This document shows, in pieces, positions 11,805 to 25,437 of a DNA stretch of 64,000 nucleotides. Position 1 is the first letter of the stretch. Each line of letters begins with the position of its first letter. Both the position numbers and the translations under genes were made by a program. Source of the DNA: Panorpa germanica (Eukaryota; Arthropoda; Insecta; Mecoptera; Panorpidae); NCBI GenBank assembly GCA_963678705.1, contig OY783204.1, positions 6,207,834 to 6,271,833 of the forward strand, in the 5' to 3' direction. The notes under the pieces were generated by a model. It made no database searches. It was not told the DNA's origin and saw only the letters and a program-made list of their open reading frames with translations.

Positions 11805-14410
11805 TATTTGACAAATTTTAAAATATGTAGTAATCTGATGGTGTGTGCAAGTCAAGGTTTAATAATTTTACACGAGCTACGAGGTGTCCATTGTCTTGGT
11901 GGATTGCTTCCTCTAATTTCGTTTTCTGTTGACAGTAAACTGAGGTCTAAACTGATCGTTTGCTTCCAATCTTTCTTCGGTGCACGTTAGCTGAAATTAA
12001 TTCTGTTGATCAAGAAACAGAGGTTTTGCAAATTAAATTTAGCTTAATGAATTACCAAATCATTATTACAATAAACCCGCTAAATACTCAATAGTTATTT
12101 ATGTCTATGTGAGGTGTCGAACATGACCGATTACGTAATCGTTTCCGAATATACATTGTTTTATAACTCATTTTACTGCTTTCTAAAAAATAAATTTACT
12201 TTTAGAATATTCATAAAACTTCTTAGGAAGTTTCTATAAGGATTTAAACTTTTTTGTTTGAGTAGGTTTCGCTTAAGTATAACTTTCCTTGCGCGTACGG
12301 TAATACTTATTTCCAACTGCGATGGCGATTTATACCATCCAGGTAGAAAATTGTTTTGCAGAGCAGTTTAACAGTTGCTAGCTTTCTATAAGCTAATTGC
12401 AAGCTTTATTTTCTGTTCCTTATATAAAAATTATCATGCAGTATAAGTTTCACACTTGCTAGCTAATGAAAGTGTTCAGTACGCGCGTATTCTACAGTAT
12501 TCAATATTCAATGGCACTCTTGAAAGTAAAAAACTAAATTCAAGATTGCATAATTACAATTTTACTGTACTGTTGCCACAATGTTGAAATGAATATTAAT
12601 ATTTCTGTCTGTGAATCCAACCTTCGCGTACCGGCGCCAAAATGTAACTTTCAGCATCTGAAGAGGTTGCACCTCTACAGAACTATCATCACAAATTGAA
12701 ACAACAATTTAATATTGAAAAGGCAATGGAGGGCTTACAATTATTTCAATGTTTCTTTGTACATCATTTTTAAATTGATTTGTTTATTTTTGTATATATG
12801 AATCTAAATTAAGCTCGTGATAAATTTATTTTTGTGGACTAATGGGATTTTCAAAGCCTGAAATATATCAGTTGCACAAAAGTGTTTTTCTGCCAAAAAA
12901 TGAGATAAAGTTAGCTGTGAATGTCAAATTGTCAACTGACGCAAAGCTAATAATATTTTTATTGCACTGTGTTTTAAAACTGTGAACTAAACGTCACGTT
13001 GTTTTTTTTACATTTAGTTACAAATAAATAACAACGCGTATTTATTATTAGTAGATTTGTGACGCTTATTTTTATGTTTGTTTGAACAAGTTCGCAGTAG
13101 CGTACCATCGAGTCGAAGGGGAAGGGGGGCGAGAGGCTTGTTGTTGAAAATGTTGCGAAAAGTTGCTTTGTCAACAGACAATAAACATTCCTGCTTACAG
13201 TGAAAAATGGCTGGTCATCCTGTCCCATCTCTAAAGAAATAACTACAAAATTATGACGTTTTAATTTCCGTACTAGTAATATCGATTTTAGTTTCATTTT
13301 ATTCTTCTTCAGATCGCCATTCGGTCATTGACACGATCTAATTTCAATTTTAAATTATTGCAATACATATGTGGACGAACACTCTCTCATTGCACTTGTT
13401 TTAGCTTGATAGTTGCTCATTTATACTAAAACAAGTTTCAAGAGAACTGATGGTGAGCGATCGGTCGCATCGGTGCGTTTTTTTACACATTAGATATCTT
13501 TTCATTAAACCATATGAAATCATATTTTCGTGTCAGTTCAGATTTTACTCTTTACACATACGACACAAAAACGACAGTTTATCCTAATCTGAATCTGATC
13601 TGATCGTCTAAAACTGCCTTTAATAAGATAATGGCGTCTTATCAGACCCGGCGTCAATACACTACCCGCTAAACACAGTTTGTAGATTGAAACAGGATAA
13701 GGGACTGGGTATATGTATGTTTTTCTGAATTGCTAGATCTTGTTCAAATTCAACAAAGTTTTAATTCAACGTTTGACTTATAAGTGCTAAAATATTTATT
13801 TAGTGCAGACGGGCACTGCAAGTACACGTGACACTGTATTTAACTAAGTTGTATAAACACTTAACTATTTTACATGAAGGCATTATTGTATTTACCATAG
13901 AGTGCGCGCACCCCCAGAGAAGAGAAGTACCAATTGTATATCACAACATTTGAGCACAAATAAATGGTAGCATTCTGCAATTCTGGCTACCAACATGAAA
14001 CTTCGCACGTTTGTTACTTATAGTATGTGAAGTTGCAAGTTTTCAAAGTCAACCTAACGAAGAAGATATTAGAAATACATTTTTCTTGGAACATTAATTA
14101 TATGCCTAAACTTCAAAACATATCCAAAAATCAGTAGACCATCTTGAACAACTTCTTTTTACGTGGTCATACAAATAGTGTCGTGGCATTTTTACATTCA
14201 CTACATCATAAATAACAACTAAGACTAAGTTTCATGGTGGTAGCTACATGAACAAAATACTTGTGTTATGTAGTACAACTAAAATGAACTATTCACAGCC
14301 GTTATTTCTCTGTAATAATATTATTCAGTATTTTAAACCAGGGACCAGAACCCATTATTATTTGTTATGTTATTTGATGTGAATGACAGATTCATTTCGA
14401 TAACGTATAG
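11805..14410. other. Intron, no gene recognised
   Basis: Small frames at 11808-11990 and 12974-13297 look like chance. A block around 12376-12480 resembles the internal repeat unit at 24786-24940 (GTTTCACACTTGCTAGCT against GTTCACACTTGCTAACTT). Confidence 0.4.
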
Positions 14411-14417
14411 TATTATG

Positions 14418-14598
14418 GTATATAACGTTATGAAATAGACAAATATTTGGCATCAATGAAGTTCTGTCGCTATAAGTTTAGTAAAAGCGATGTTGCCAAA
14501 TCGCCATTTGTAATTGTACGGGCGAACATTGTAAAGCTTCAGGTAATAATGCAGCAGGTTCCCTGGTTGTCTAATGTTTATTTCATAACGTTATATAC
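14418..14598 (+). mobile_element. MITE with ~20-bp TIRs, copy 1
   Basis: Starts GTATATAACGTTATGAAATA and ends with its inverted form TTTCATAACGTTATATAC. The internal AAGCGATGTTGCC block is shared, in opposite orientation, with the element at 45657-45916, which has the same ends. At 181 bp it is non-coding. No target duplication is certain, although TAGTAT lies close to both outer sides. Confidence 0.7.
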
Positions 14599-16394
14599 TA
14601 GTATGAGAAAAGTAGTACGCGCTATGTACGACTTAAGCTAAACTACGTAACTCTAAAAGCAAGTACTGTTAGATTATTGAAAGAATTATTTGAATCGTTA
14701 AGTTAACGGGTATCGTTACGTTACTTCAGGGTTCCGTCTCTTGAATCACCTGAAGCCGGTAGCTCATTAGTAAGTAATGAATTATCAAGAATAAAGCCAT
14801 GTTTTTAGAATGTAAACCGTGGTAATAGGTTCACAATTATTTAGTTTAATGAATGCAAAATATATTTAATAATGTCATTTCCCTATTTAGCATAATAATC
14901 TATTATTTACTACATATATATGTTTTACAAGGAGATAAGAAGTTATTGTTATTTGCTTTCCAGATAGCAAAACGTCACCGCTGCTGTAAAAACCATAACG
15001 TAAACGTAACGTAAGCGTTACCTGAATGTAATCTGTAAGCGCACCTGGTACACCGTACACCGTACACCGGAAATTCCTTCTCAAATAGTAAATGTAAATG
15101 ATTTACACATTATTTTGTTTTCTTTTTCTTTTTTTTTTTGAAACATATTTTGTCAGAGTGCGTGTGAGCGTTGGCGTTTCTTGGTGTGTGTTGTACAATT
15201 TATAAAATTAGATATTTACATTTGTATTTTATTTTATTTTTATTGATTTTGATGGTGGATTTGAAAATAAAAAAATTAATTTCTATTTTGAGAATTGTGA
15301 TGTAATAGAATTTTGGTTTTTTTAGTTTGATCTTTCTTTTATTCTATTGGAAGGGTAGATTCACATAATGCAAGATGATTCTGTTATCGAAAAATGCGTG
15401 GATTCAACGAAACATCAACTACGAACAACTTCAATTCCATCTACATCTGTGCTTGATGTGACGGATAGGAAGTATTAATTACTGAATTGCGCAAGAGACA
15501 TTTTACCAGTAAAGATTAACGAAAGCAGGTTGTAGCCTCGGAAAAAATACCAGCAAGCTAAATGTTGTCCTCTTTTGTTTCATTATGGTGTTCCAAATAA
15601 GATACCGAAAAGTTTCGAATTATCCGTTGTACGAATAACTTTTTACAGCGCTAAAAATGGTTGATTTATCACTTTTTTGTTAATATCTTCGTTTCCACTG
15701 ACTTTGACTGACTGTGACTTAATTCTAAATTAACTAACCTAATTAAATTAAAAAATAAATGAAAAGTTCGGTACAGACTAAAGGTGATTTGATACGGTCA
15801 GATTCGGATAAGTAGTTAGTTCAAGAAAAGATGAATATTACTTGAATCAGTTTTACAGTCACACATTTCATATGCGTACAAATAGAGATTGTAGTAATAT
15901 TAAATTTTCTTGCACAAACTTTTTATCTGAATCTGAATCTGAATCAGAATCTGAATCGTATACCTCTCATGTAAAATTCCAAAGTTTTCTAAAATTTGTA
16001 AGATGTCTGAGCGATTGACACTGGTTTATTTAATTCTTCTGAAGGCCGATGTGTTTTACTATTAAATATACAAAATAATATCAATAAAGGAATAAGAATG
16101 TTGACCAATTGGTCTAGCAATATGCCAATAAGCAATTGAACAGCTTTCAGCACGGAAGGTATTTTAAAACAGGAGTTGCATAATTAATAAGTTTATTTTC
16201 GTAAGGCACAGTGTTTGTTTTACTGTTTACATTGGCAATAACAGTAACAGTATCCTTCCCTATTTGTTATTAGTACATTTTACAAGAAAAGAACGTTGTT
16301 TCTTTTAAACATTTTTATTTCTGCAAAAACATTCACTATAATTATAGTTATACCGGCTATAATTCATAAACATTTCTTGTACGGTGTGGGTCAT
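14599..16394. other. Intron, no gene recognised
   Basis: Holds a hexamer array (TCTGAA repeated) at about 15926-15958 and poly-pyrimidine runs near 15120. No coding signal. Confidence 0.45.
15926..15958 (+). repeat. TCTGAA hexamer array
   Basis: About five consecutive imperfect copies of a six-base unit. Confidence 0.75.
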
Positions 16395-16810
16395 CTGTTG
16401 GATTGTTTTTGAAATTGCTATTAAACTGAACAGTTGAATATTTTTAAATGGTTGTTGCTTTATACAAGAGACATCTTCCAATTATTGATATAAACCAATT
16501 TCAGTTAAATGACTGCAACAGTAGAACATTGTCTTCAGTAAATTGTCCATCTATTTTACGAATAGCTCGATGGATATTTACGTCAATTGCTTGTGGATCA
16601 AAATAACACCTTCTCATAGCAATAGTCAAAGCGCAGTTGTGCGATAAGGTTACCGACCTTAGTAACAATCGTTTAAATCATTTTTCCAGCTATGTTCAAC
16701 GTATAAAATGATCCCTTTCTTACAGCGGAAGTTTGAAACTACATATATGTCAATATGTCAACTGTGTCAGTGTTGCCAACATCGAAAGAACACTGACTTC
16801 AAAAAGAAAC
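16395..16810 (+). repeat. Interspersed repeat family, copy 1 of 3
   Basis: Shares ordered blocks with 19405-19705 (CACGAATAGCTCGATG-type motif, TTAGTTAAATGACT, and a final GTTGCCAAC..AACTGA..GGTCC region) and with 41130-41375 (TGTTGCTTTATACAAGAGA, GCGGAAGTTTGAAACT, GTCAATATGTCAA). The class is unknown and all copies are in the same orientation. Confidence 0.6.
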
Positions 16811-19404
16811 CACCAGATGGTCCACCTTTTACAATGTAACTCATAAAGATGTCTGTCTCTTGCTACATATTAGTTAGAGTAGTACATAGTTTGGCTTAAC
16901 TAATATGGTAAACCATCGAACACTCTTAACGTGTTCAAATTAAATTAGAAAAAGTAAGGCAATGTGAATTTACAAAACTTTAAATGTGTTGATGTTGATG
17001 TTCGTAGAGGATGATGTTGATCCGAGCGTTTTTCGACCTTCTGAATCGCCTGGGTGGCCTGAATCGTATTTCTTTATCTGCTGATCATTTTACTTTTTGC
17101 GTTGAGGTGATATTTACTTAAGAATTGGGTTGAGTTTTGTGTTTTTTAATTGTTTTTTTCGTTTTATTAATAATAATACAATAATAATAATATTTAATAA
17201 TAAATATTTTTTTTAGTTAGCAAATTCTTTCGTAAATATCGCTTTGCACGTGGGCTCGCACGCACAGATTTTCTTTCAAATTATCACTTTATTTTAACTT
17301 TATATTTTTTTTATTTTATTAGAATCGTTTTGTCGTTTCTGTGTGCGCGGGTCATAAAGTATATTCACAATGAACTAAATTATTTTTTACATTTTTATTT
17401 ATCAAAAACCGCTCTTTGGTTCATCGTGGATCGCACATTTTTGAATTGATAAGACAAGTGGGGTTTCTTGCAGTGCTAACTCAATATTATTATTATGTTA
17501 TCTATTTCTAGGAAATTGATGTTTTTGTCTTCTTTTTTTTAGCGTTCTCAAATTATTTCAGGTCATTCATAAAGGACACCGCCTTGTGGTCGCAATACAT
17601 TTTAATATGTTCTGCCAAAACTTTTAGCTAATATTTCAATAACCGTACCGCGCCGTGTCTGCCCGTCGTTAAGTGACAAATGTAAAATATACTTTTCTTA
17701 AATTAATAACACAGGAATGTTTGATGTCAACAGCTCGGAATTAAGCGGTCTGGATTCCTACTAATAATTTATTGCTGTTCAACGATTACATAACCTCAAA
17801 TCTCTCGATGTTTTACAATATGGATTACTTCATCCACCGCTGCGTCTGCTTCTATGTATTTAATGAGGTACAATGCCAACCACAGAGAATAATGAAATTT
17901 GTCTATTTAAATACAAAAGCAAACGTTTTGTCTCAACTTTAGTAAATATTAAACGTTAAATAATACATTTCATCTAGGTAAATTTTAGTTATGAACGAAT
18001 AGTACAGTTTATATAAATTAACATACCCTGAACGTAAGAATGCACTTGCAATATGTAAAAGTGATTATTTAGTGACAAACTAACTTATTATCACCTCTGT
18101 GTTACAGTCGGTTCATTTACTTTTACCATATAACACCCATGTTCAGAACCAATCAGTTAAAGACATCTACTTTTACACCAACCAGTTCCATCTATACGTT
18201 TATACCGTAAACTATAATAGAAGGATAATTTAAAGATTTATATGAGAATGAAGGTTATGTATAATAAAAAATTGCTCTGTCATTGTAAAGTTCTTTTGTT
18301 ATATGCATTTTTCTGTAAAATATTTGCAACAACTACATGTATAATGAAAATAAGCCCTTGCCTATTATACACGTTAATGTTTCGTCTATCCTTTTGAACT
18401 ATAAATAGAATATACACACAACGAAAGTCGAGATATGTGAAATAATTATTGCTGGAAACCTGTCATATTCCTCCAGATTTATGTTCATTCTAGACACAGT
18501 TTTAGCGGTAGACGGGAACTAATAATTTATTATAAATATTTCTGTAATGAGCAATGAGTAGATGTTAGTGGCCAGACTAATAGAAATATCACACAATACG
18601 AATTCAATATTAAGTCTTGATGATTTCAAAGTATATCTCTTCTGACTTAGTTTAACATTCTTTTACTTAACTTTGAATTAGTATAACTTTTTGTGGTTTT
18701 GTGGGAAGTCCAAAGAAAGTGAAACACTCGTTTTGAAAGAAAACGTTATTATACCATCCCCGCCCTGCTCCACCTCTGAAATAATATTCCAGTGTCTCTG
18801 AATGAGGTAACGCAATAAATTGTCTTAGCACTTGCAATTTAAATATTTTTTTTGGCAAGCTTAACATATTTATGTTTGGGAACTAGTGACTGCTCAAGTA
18901 CCGAGTACTGCTAACATAAATACGCCTCCATCAACACAGCCGTGACACTTGGAAGGACCTAACATAAAATAAGAACGGCTTGATTCTGCTGAGCAACTGA
19001 CAGTAAGAGCAACGTGCAGCGCTAATAAATGGTGGTGGACAAGTGTTTCAGTTCAATTGTTTTTTTTGCCGTGTTGCTCTTGATAATGTACAGTTTTATT
19101 TTGTGTTACATTTTTTTCATGTTTGGTGATGGGATTAAGACATTTTCAGCATACTCCCGTTTCTTAAAATGTAAAAACATTAGGTAATCTAAAGAAAATT
19201 ATCTTATTGCTTTAATATTTAAAACAAAAGTAATATATAAAAGATTAGTCCAAGGAGAAATGTGATAGGAGCATTTAATTTAGACTTTGTACAAATGTTT
19301 TTTTATGCTCGTCAGAATTTTACTTCTTCCAATTGACTTTTTTTATCTTCTCCAATATGGAATTCATTGTATCCAGTCATTTAGTAATACATGGTGGGCC
19401 ATTT
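16811..19404. other. Intron, no gene recognised
   Basis: AT-rich, with a TAA/AAT-rich stretch at about 17165-17210. No coding or element end is evident. Confidence 0.4.
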
Positions 19405-19705
19405 ATCGGTTTCTTTTTGTAATTGCAATTAAATATCTAGCTTGGAAATGATCGTTACTTTATTCGGGATATTTCAATTTAGTTAAATGACTCTCCTGAC
19501 GGTCTTAACCTAATTTTACTCTATTTCACGAATAGCTCGATGAATGTTTTGCACCTGTGCGGTGGCCAATTAATTAATCTCATCTAATAAAAAACTGATA
19601 ACACAACTAACTGTCCAATTTAGTGCGCTAAACAACGATTCATCTCTGTCAATATATCAAGTGCGTCAAGTGTTGTTGGCATTAAAAAAACGAACTGAAG
19701 GTCCT
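19405..19705 (+). repeat. Interspersed repeat family, copy 2 of 3
   Basis: Same block order as 16395-16810, including the ACGAATAGCTCGATGAATGT region and the CTGTCAATATATCAAGTG region. Confidence 0.6.
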
Positions 19706-19779
19706 CTATTTATTAGTACATGATGTTATTTATTGCTGATGCGTTTTCGAATAATGCGTTTTTTTTATGTTATGTTGGC

Positions 19780-20050
19780 GATTCCATTTAGTTAAATATA
19801 TAAAAATTGACGGATATATAGTTATGTAAAATTTAAATAACAGTTGTTTCGCATGTGTTTTTTGCGTATGATGTCACAGATATAATTTGTAATCGAAATT
19901 ATGATGTGACATTACAAACAGAGTTATTTTTTAAAACTTTGGATAACGTTAATAATTAAAAGGTGAAAAATGATTATTTCAATTATTAATATTTATAATA
20001 TTGCGACTTATTAAAAAATATTTGGACGAGTAGTATAGTTTCTAATTTAA
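19780..20050 (+). repeat. Degenerate fragment of the 729-bp MITE family
   Basis: Contains AAATTGACGGATATATAG, a pair of TGATGTCACA-like words and a TTGCGACTTATTAAAAAATA block, in the same order as in the complete copy at 20235-20963 and as in 43460-43675. The terminal repeats are missing. Confidence 0.5.
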
Positions 20051-20234
20051 AAGCGTCCATTTTTTTAATTCTATGAGTGTAAAGGCACTAGTTCACGGTA
20101 GCTGTATATGTGATAGTTTTCATGAAAGCAACTAGTTTTTTAAGTTTTAATCTAATTGATAATTTGACAGTCACTATATTACTGACACAGCTCTACTATC
20201 AAGTGACTTGATATCAGTAAGATTTTATGTTTGC

Positions 20235-20963
20235 TTGGCTTGTGTCCTCATTTTGTAGTGGTCGATTTTTCAATTGTTGATTGAAATTGATGTATTGGAT
20301 GTAATTGTTAATAAATATGTATTGGCGTGTCTATTTTTTAAGTATCTAAATGTTGACAGAGATATAGCAATTAAAAATTTGAATTGTAGTTTTTGCGCTA
20401 GAAATGATCGCCCATATTTGTATGACGTGAAATGCATTTTAACGTCAGTTATTTGTTGAGTAGGTCAGTGCTTTGGTAATGTTTTGTAGCCGTTGGTAGT
20501 CGAAATAATCAAGTCAAGTCAAAGAATAATAAGTTTTTATTTTATTTAACCCTGTTACGGCAGACGTAATATTGAAATTTTATTATTTCTTGAAATAGCT
20601 ATAAATAATATTTGATATTTTGATATATAAATACATATAGCAGAGATTTATGAGCTGTAAGGTTGGTAACCTGTAAACTTGTCAGAGTTCTGTGAAGAAT
20701 ATATCTCTTTTACGCTCTGTCGTATAAAAGAGATAGCAACTAGCGGTTGTGATGTCACATGCAATTGGAATGTCGTACAACGTTGAATCCCTTTAATAAT
20801 GAATAAAGAGACAAAATGACTTTTTTAATTGTTAAAATCTCCTGAAATATAAGGAGTTATTAAAAAATAATTGAACATTTGAGGTTCTAGTAACCAATTT
20901 TATCAATATATAAGACAATTTAGACAATAGACAATAGAAATTAAGACATAGGACACAAGCCCA
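20235..20963 (+). mobile_element. Complete ~729-bp MITE with terminal inverted repeats
   Basis: The left end TTGGCTTGTGTCCTCAT and the right end ATAGGACACAAGCCCA form inverted repeats, with about 14 of the first 17 bases matching. The whole element is repeated in reverse orientation at 52490-56087, where it is split by a Helitron; further fragments lie at 19780, 25230, 43460 and 59987. It contains no coding sequence; the 61-codon frame in it is not conserved. An internal palindromic pair (CTCTTTTACG / CGTATAAAAGAG) around 20705-20735 is a fold-back. The superfamily is not assigned because no target duplication is clear. Confidence 0.75.
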
Positions 20964-21903
20964 TTGTTGTCGTGATTTGAGTCTTAAGTAAAGGAAAATC
21001 TGACTATATAGTTGATAGTTCACCATTATTCGCTACGATTTGAAAAATTCAAGCATATCACTACATTATAAATTCAGTTAGTTGTGATAGGATGGCCAGC
21101 CAGCAGATTGAGAACATTAACTATATATAGAAACACACGTGGGACGAGGAAGAATCATCTGTAGAGAATTCACGAATGCAACAATGTGGTGATAAATAGG
21201 TGTCTGTAATACCGACTGATCGCACTAAAAATATGCGCAATATTGTATTACACACACATACACAACCAGGATACAGAGCGTAGAGCGATCACACAATTTT
21301 TTATAAGGAATTTGATGTTTGACAAATATTCCTCTTTTTGATTCAATGGATATTATTAAGAATAGAATATGTTGGGTTGGTAACTAGCTCGGCTAACATG
21401 CTTCATCGTTTATGTCGACGGTTGGCTTGCTATGCTCGAAGTTCGGCGAGCTTTGATGTAGAGTGAATCGTATCTCAAGTTTTTATTACTCTGTACTAGC
21501 TGACTGTGAATTTAATAATAATATCAAATAATAGTGTAAATAGTACTCGCAACAAGCATATCCAATGAGAGAGCTACGATGCCCTTGTGGATTTTCTGAA
21601 GAAAATTAATTCTTCCGCTGATGAAAAATGCGCTAAAGCTAAAATAGAAAGCATTATTATATTGTGTTTCACACAAACAACTATTTCTATTTACAAATTG
21701 TTTTAACTAACGGCTAGCTAACTGATGTTGACCACGTATAGTACGGTCTTGTTTTAGGAACCGCCAATAGACATTCAAACGTATAGTTCATTAGTGAGGC
21801 ATATACAAATATTGCGTTTTAAGATAACGACGAAAACAATATTCAAATTATGCTATATGCACTCCAGTGGTATTCGATAACTCTGTTTGGATACATTTAT
21901 GAC
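20964..21903. other. Intron, no gene recognised
   Basis: I see nothing beyond AT-rich unique sequence. Confidence 0.4.
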
Positions 21904-21994
21904 TTGTATGAGTATTGAATCATATGGAGGATACAATTTTACACATACCTAACTGTATACTCAAATCAAATTTAGATTTTTCGGAGTTGTGTCA
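21904..21994 (+). repeat. Interspersed repeat, copy 1 (direct partner at 23.67 kb)
   Basis: GAGTATTGAATCA..TGGAG..TACA..TTTTACA and AAATTTAGATTTTTCGGAG occur here and at 23672-23750 in the same order and spacing. Confidence 0.6.
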
Positions 21995-21999
21995 CGAGT

Positions 22000-23671
22000 C
22001 ATCCGGGATCACATCGACCTATTAGTGAATATTTTAATACATTTTTTAAGTACGAGTGTAATATTAAAGTCCATTACATGTAACCTGATGAATCCGGGGT
22101 TGGTCTGACTAGAGCAGTACAATATTTACAGTACAGAATTTAGAGTTCATTGCCCTTAAAATCCAATAATTTAATCGAAGTCATCAACCCAAGACTAAAT
22201 TAGGTTGAACTTAAGATTTAGTACAGATTCACTAAACTCTTGAAGATCTAAATAATGTCGTTGTCGCAGTCGGCAGTCGGCTGTCGGCTGTCGGCGTTGT
22301 TCCTTTAATTTCCTGAAAGCATTATCATTGGCTCGTAGTTGTGGAATTGTAGTTAACAAGTTCTGAGGCTCTTCTCCGTTTCTCGGACGATATTTTTGGC
22401 TTTTGAAAACAATTTCTATTTGTGTAAATGTGAACTCGAGAGTCGCAACAGCAACAGCAACAGTGGCACCAACCAACAAACAGAAAACGACAAACATATT
22501 ATTTAGCGACTATTTTTAGCTTCCAGAGTGAAATGAACTCGAACTAAACTAAATAAAAAACCTTAAATATGTCACATGACTTTTTGTGAACGAAGCCTGA
22601 ATATGCCGTGTTGTTGCCGTGAACATCGAGGTGATGTAGATATCATTTATCATTTCAAACGTAAAAAACTACTCCACCGGAAGTGTGGTACGACTAACTG
22701 CATACGCACCGTACAAAGTATGACCGAAACAGAGTTTTGAACCACTGGTGTGAACCGGAATAGGAAATCACTATCAATTGTTGTTGCCAGTCGTGTATGC
22801 AAACAATAAAATGAAGTATTCAACAATCCAAAAACTACAACGGTTCCAGTTCTTCTTTAAGTAGCATGGGACCACATCAGGTTTGTTCGTTTTGTCAACT
22901 TATACCAGGACAACACCCATTTCCTGAATAATTACTTTCAAAAATAATGCTCTGAAGTTAATTGTTCTACATTTATTTATATATCCATTAAGTCGAAGCC
23001 AGTATATTGAAAGGGTTATCATAACAATCTTCTACTTATGCATCTCGTCGCTTTTTTCTATATAAAGTACACCGGAGTAGAATTGCACTCTGAAGAAGCA
23101 CTCGTCAGATATGCCTGAAATCCCTCTTTGAGAAGAAAGTCTCTTTGTCATGTCCAAGCGATCCTAAAATTTCATCGCTAAATATTGTTTTCACATATGG
23201 TGTTCTGACGAGCATTTACTTTTGTAATGTCATCATGATGCTTATACACTTTAAGATCGCTCTTATCCTGTTGTATTTTGTACAACTGTCAAACGTAGAT
23301 GTAAAGAAATTATATTTCTTTAGTTGGTTACACTGACCAGAGATATTACAACTGCATTCTGGTCAGATCAGCTAACGGTATAAAGAAAAAAAACAACGCG
23401 CTGTACTGGCGGATTATGATATCTGAATGACTCTTTTTGATATGTAGGTTCTAGCAAGTAAGTAGCAAACATACTTAGTCTTCAGCTGGAAAGCTGGATC
23501 CCAGAAGAAAAGTATAATATAGTGCAGTGATCAGTCTGGAACATTAAGAAATCTGTATGTAATATGTTTGGCTATTGATGTTTTCATTTTTCTTTTCGTA
23601 GATTCCAGTCTAATTGTTTTCTATTAGGTTTTGACATGCATTGGATGTATCGATTGACTACATTTCTGAGT
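22000..23671. other. Intron, no convincing gene
   Basis: A 100-codon minus-strand frame at 22195-22497 begins with a hydrophobic segment and is less AT-rich than its surroundings. It sits on trinucleotide-like arrays (GTCGGC and CAACAG) and matches no family I know. Confidence 0.35.
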
Positions 23672-23750
23672 TACTTGAGTATTGAATCAGGTGGAGATTA
23701 CACTTTTACATAACAGCATATTCAAATTTAGATTTTTCGGAGCTGTCTCA
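23672..23750 (+). repeat. Interspersed repeat, copy 2 (direct partner at 21.9 kb)
   Basis: Second copy of the block at 21904-21994, shorter between the two conserved halves. Confidence 0.6.
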
Positions 23751-23759
23751 TTAATGAAC

Positions 23760-24785
23760 TGAAGGAACAATATGAACCGTGATTGCTCAAATATTTTATG
23801 TTTGACGACGTAATAGAAGACTATCAAATACATCTTTAAACTTTAAGCCTATACATATTAAGATCACTAGAAATGTATAAGAGCTGTCATTAATTTTTAA
23901 ACTATAGAATATATCTTTAAATCATCGATTAAAAAATGATGAAGCTCTTCTCATTGCTCTTATATATCAGTGCTTAATGTTAATTGCAATTAATAAATAA
24001 ATTTGGATTATAACTTCCCATGTAGTTTGGTCACTGGCTCCGAGTCACCGATATAGAGGTAAGGTCGATTTGGTGTAAATCTATAAAATAAGACACGTAA
24101 TTGTGACACGTCAAATATTTTTAGTTTAATAAACGCAATTATTATTGAATTAAATTGCTCTTAATGAATAATTTTACAAATTTTTTTAAGTGGTCATTTC
24201 CATTTCCGTTATCATTTGTCCATTACATCATTCCACATACTATTACGCAAAGCGAATGTAGTTTCAATAAACGATTCAATAACAGCAAGTATTAGGTTGA
24301 GTGGACTAAGCTCTGCAACCTCACTACCCTCTCTCTTCACCCCTTAACCCCCCACACCATACCACACACCACACGACCCGACCGAACCATTAAAGAACAA
24401 ATTTATTTCATGTTTATTACAAAAGAAATTCAACAGAATTGTATCAATAAATAATTTCATAATCAATTACCGACACTTTTTAGTTTCGCTTCAAACACGT
24501 GTCATATTGTGATTGGTTTGATATTATTATGTAATCTCTGTATCAGTGATGGACAAAGTGTGGCCCAAAATAGCATGAGCTGCGTGAGATGTAGTAGCGA
24601 TCAAGCAATATTACTTGGTTGACCCCAAGAGCAGCCTTGCTGTTCTCAGTACTTTAATTTTTTTTAGAAATAACCCTGTATATTTTGTACATTCGACTCT
24701 TGACTTCTGCAAAGGAAGAATACATACGAGTATAAAGAAATAATTCGAAATTATTTGAAATTTAAATTCAAATAAATATACAAAT
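23760..24785. other. Intron, no gene recognised
   Basis: Includes a strongly pyrimidine- and C-rich strand at about 24325-24390 (CCCC tracts with ACAC words). No coding signal. Confidence 0.4.
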
Positions 24786-24940
24786 AAAAATTGTCTTGCA
24801 GTGCAAGCATCACACCTGCTGGCTTGGGATAAACTAATTCCAAGGTTCATTTTCTATTTCTCACATAGCAATTATCTTCCAGTGGAAGGTTCACACTTGC
24901 TAACTTACCACAAGTTAATTCTAATTCATTTTCTGGGTAA
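24786..24940 (+). repeat. Two-copy tandem duplication, unit ~80 bp
   Basis: Two consecutive units read AAAATTGTCTTGCAGTGCAA.. and CAATTATCTTCCAGTGGAAG.., each continuing with a CACACYTGCT word, a TAA-TTC block and TTCATTTTCT. A third, distant relative is at 12376-12480. Confidence 0.55.
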
Positions 24941-25433
24941 GACACTGGATAAGTCTCTGATTACTTCAAAAGATTCCAATGTATTTAGTGCGATTCAGTC
25001 ACAGATTTATACATTTTATTTATCTTAAATTTTATTAAACTCAGTGTAAATCTTCTAAAGTCCAGTATAAATGTGTTAAAGATGGGTTTCACCTTTGAAG
25101 GCGGCTAGAAAGGCTATTGAAATAGTCGTTTAAGGAAGCAGAATAATTAAAAAGGAGAGAAGTGTACAAAAAATTAATAAACCTTCAATGGTTAACTGAC
25201 CAGAAATTTCTTCTACACATTTTTACTTTTTCTAAATATCCAAAAGTTGACGGAATTATTGGTATATCAAATTTGAATGTCAGTTTTGCTGCTTATGTGA
25301 TCGTAACATAAAATTTGATGGGATACACGGCCCAGCTGTAAGTAGTAAATAGCATTTCATACACATCATTTCATGGCAAATCATCGGATGTGACATCACA
25401 CGCAGATTCATCTTTTTTTAACTTTTCATCCCT

Positions 25434-25437
25434 TTAA
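25434..25437. repeat. TTAA target duplication, left
   Basis: TTAA directly before the GGAGGTATAGGACGT terminal repeat. The same four bases follow the other end at 26172-26175, and the host MITE has only one copy at this point. Confidence 0.7.

Noticed and set aside
22195-22497. 100-codon minus-strand frame with a signal-peptide-like start
   Set aside because: Built on CAACAG and GTCGGC arrays, no known domain, no flanking splice or promoter evidence.
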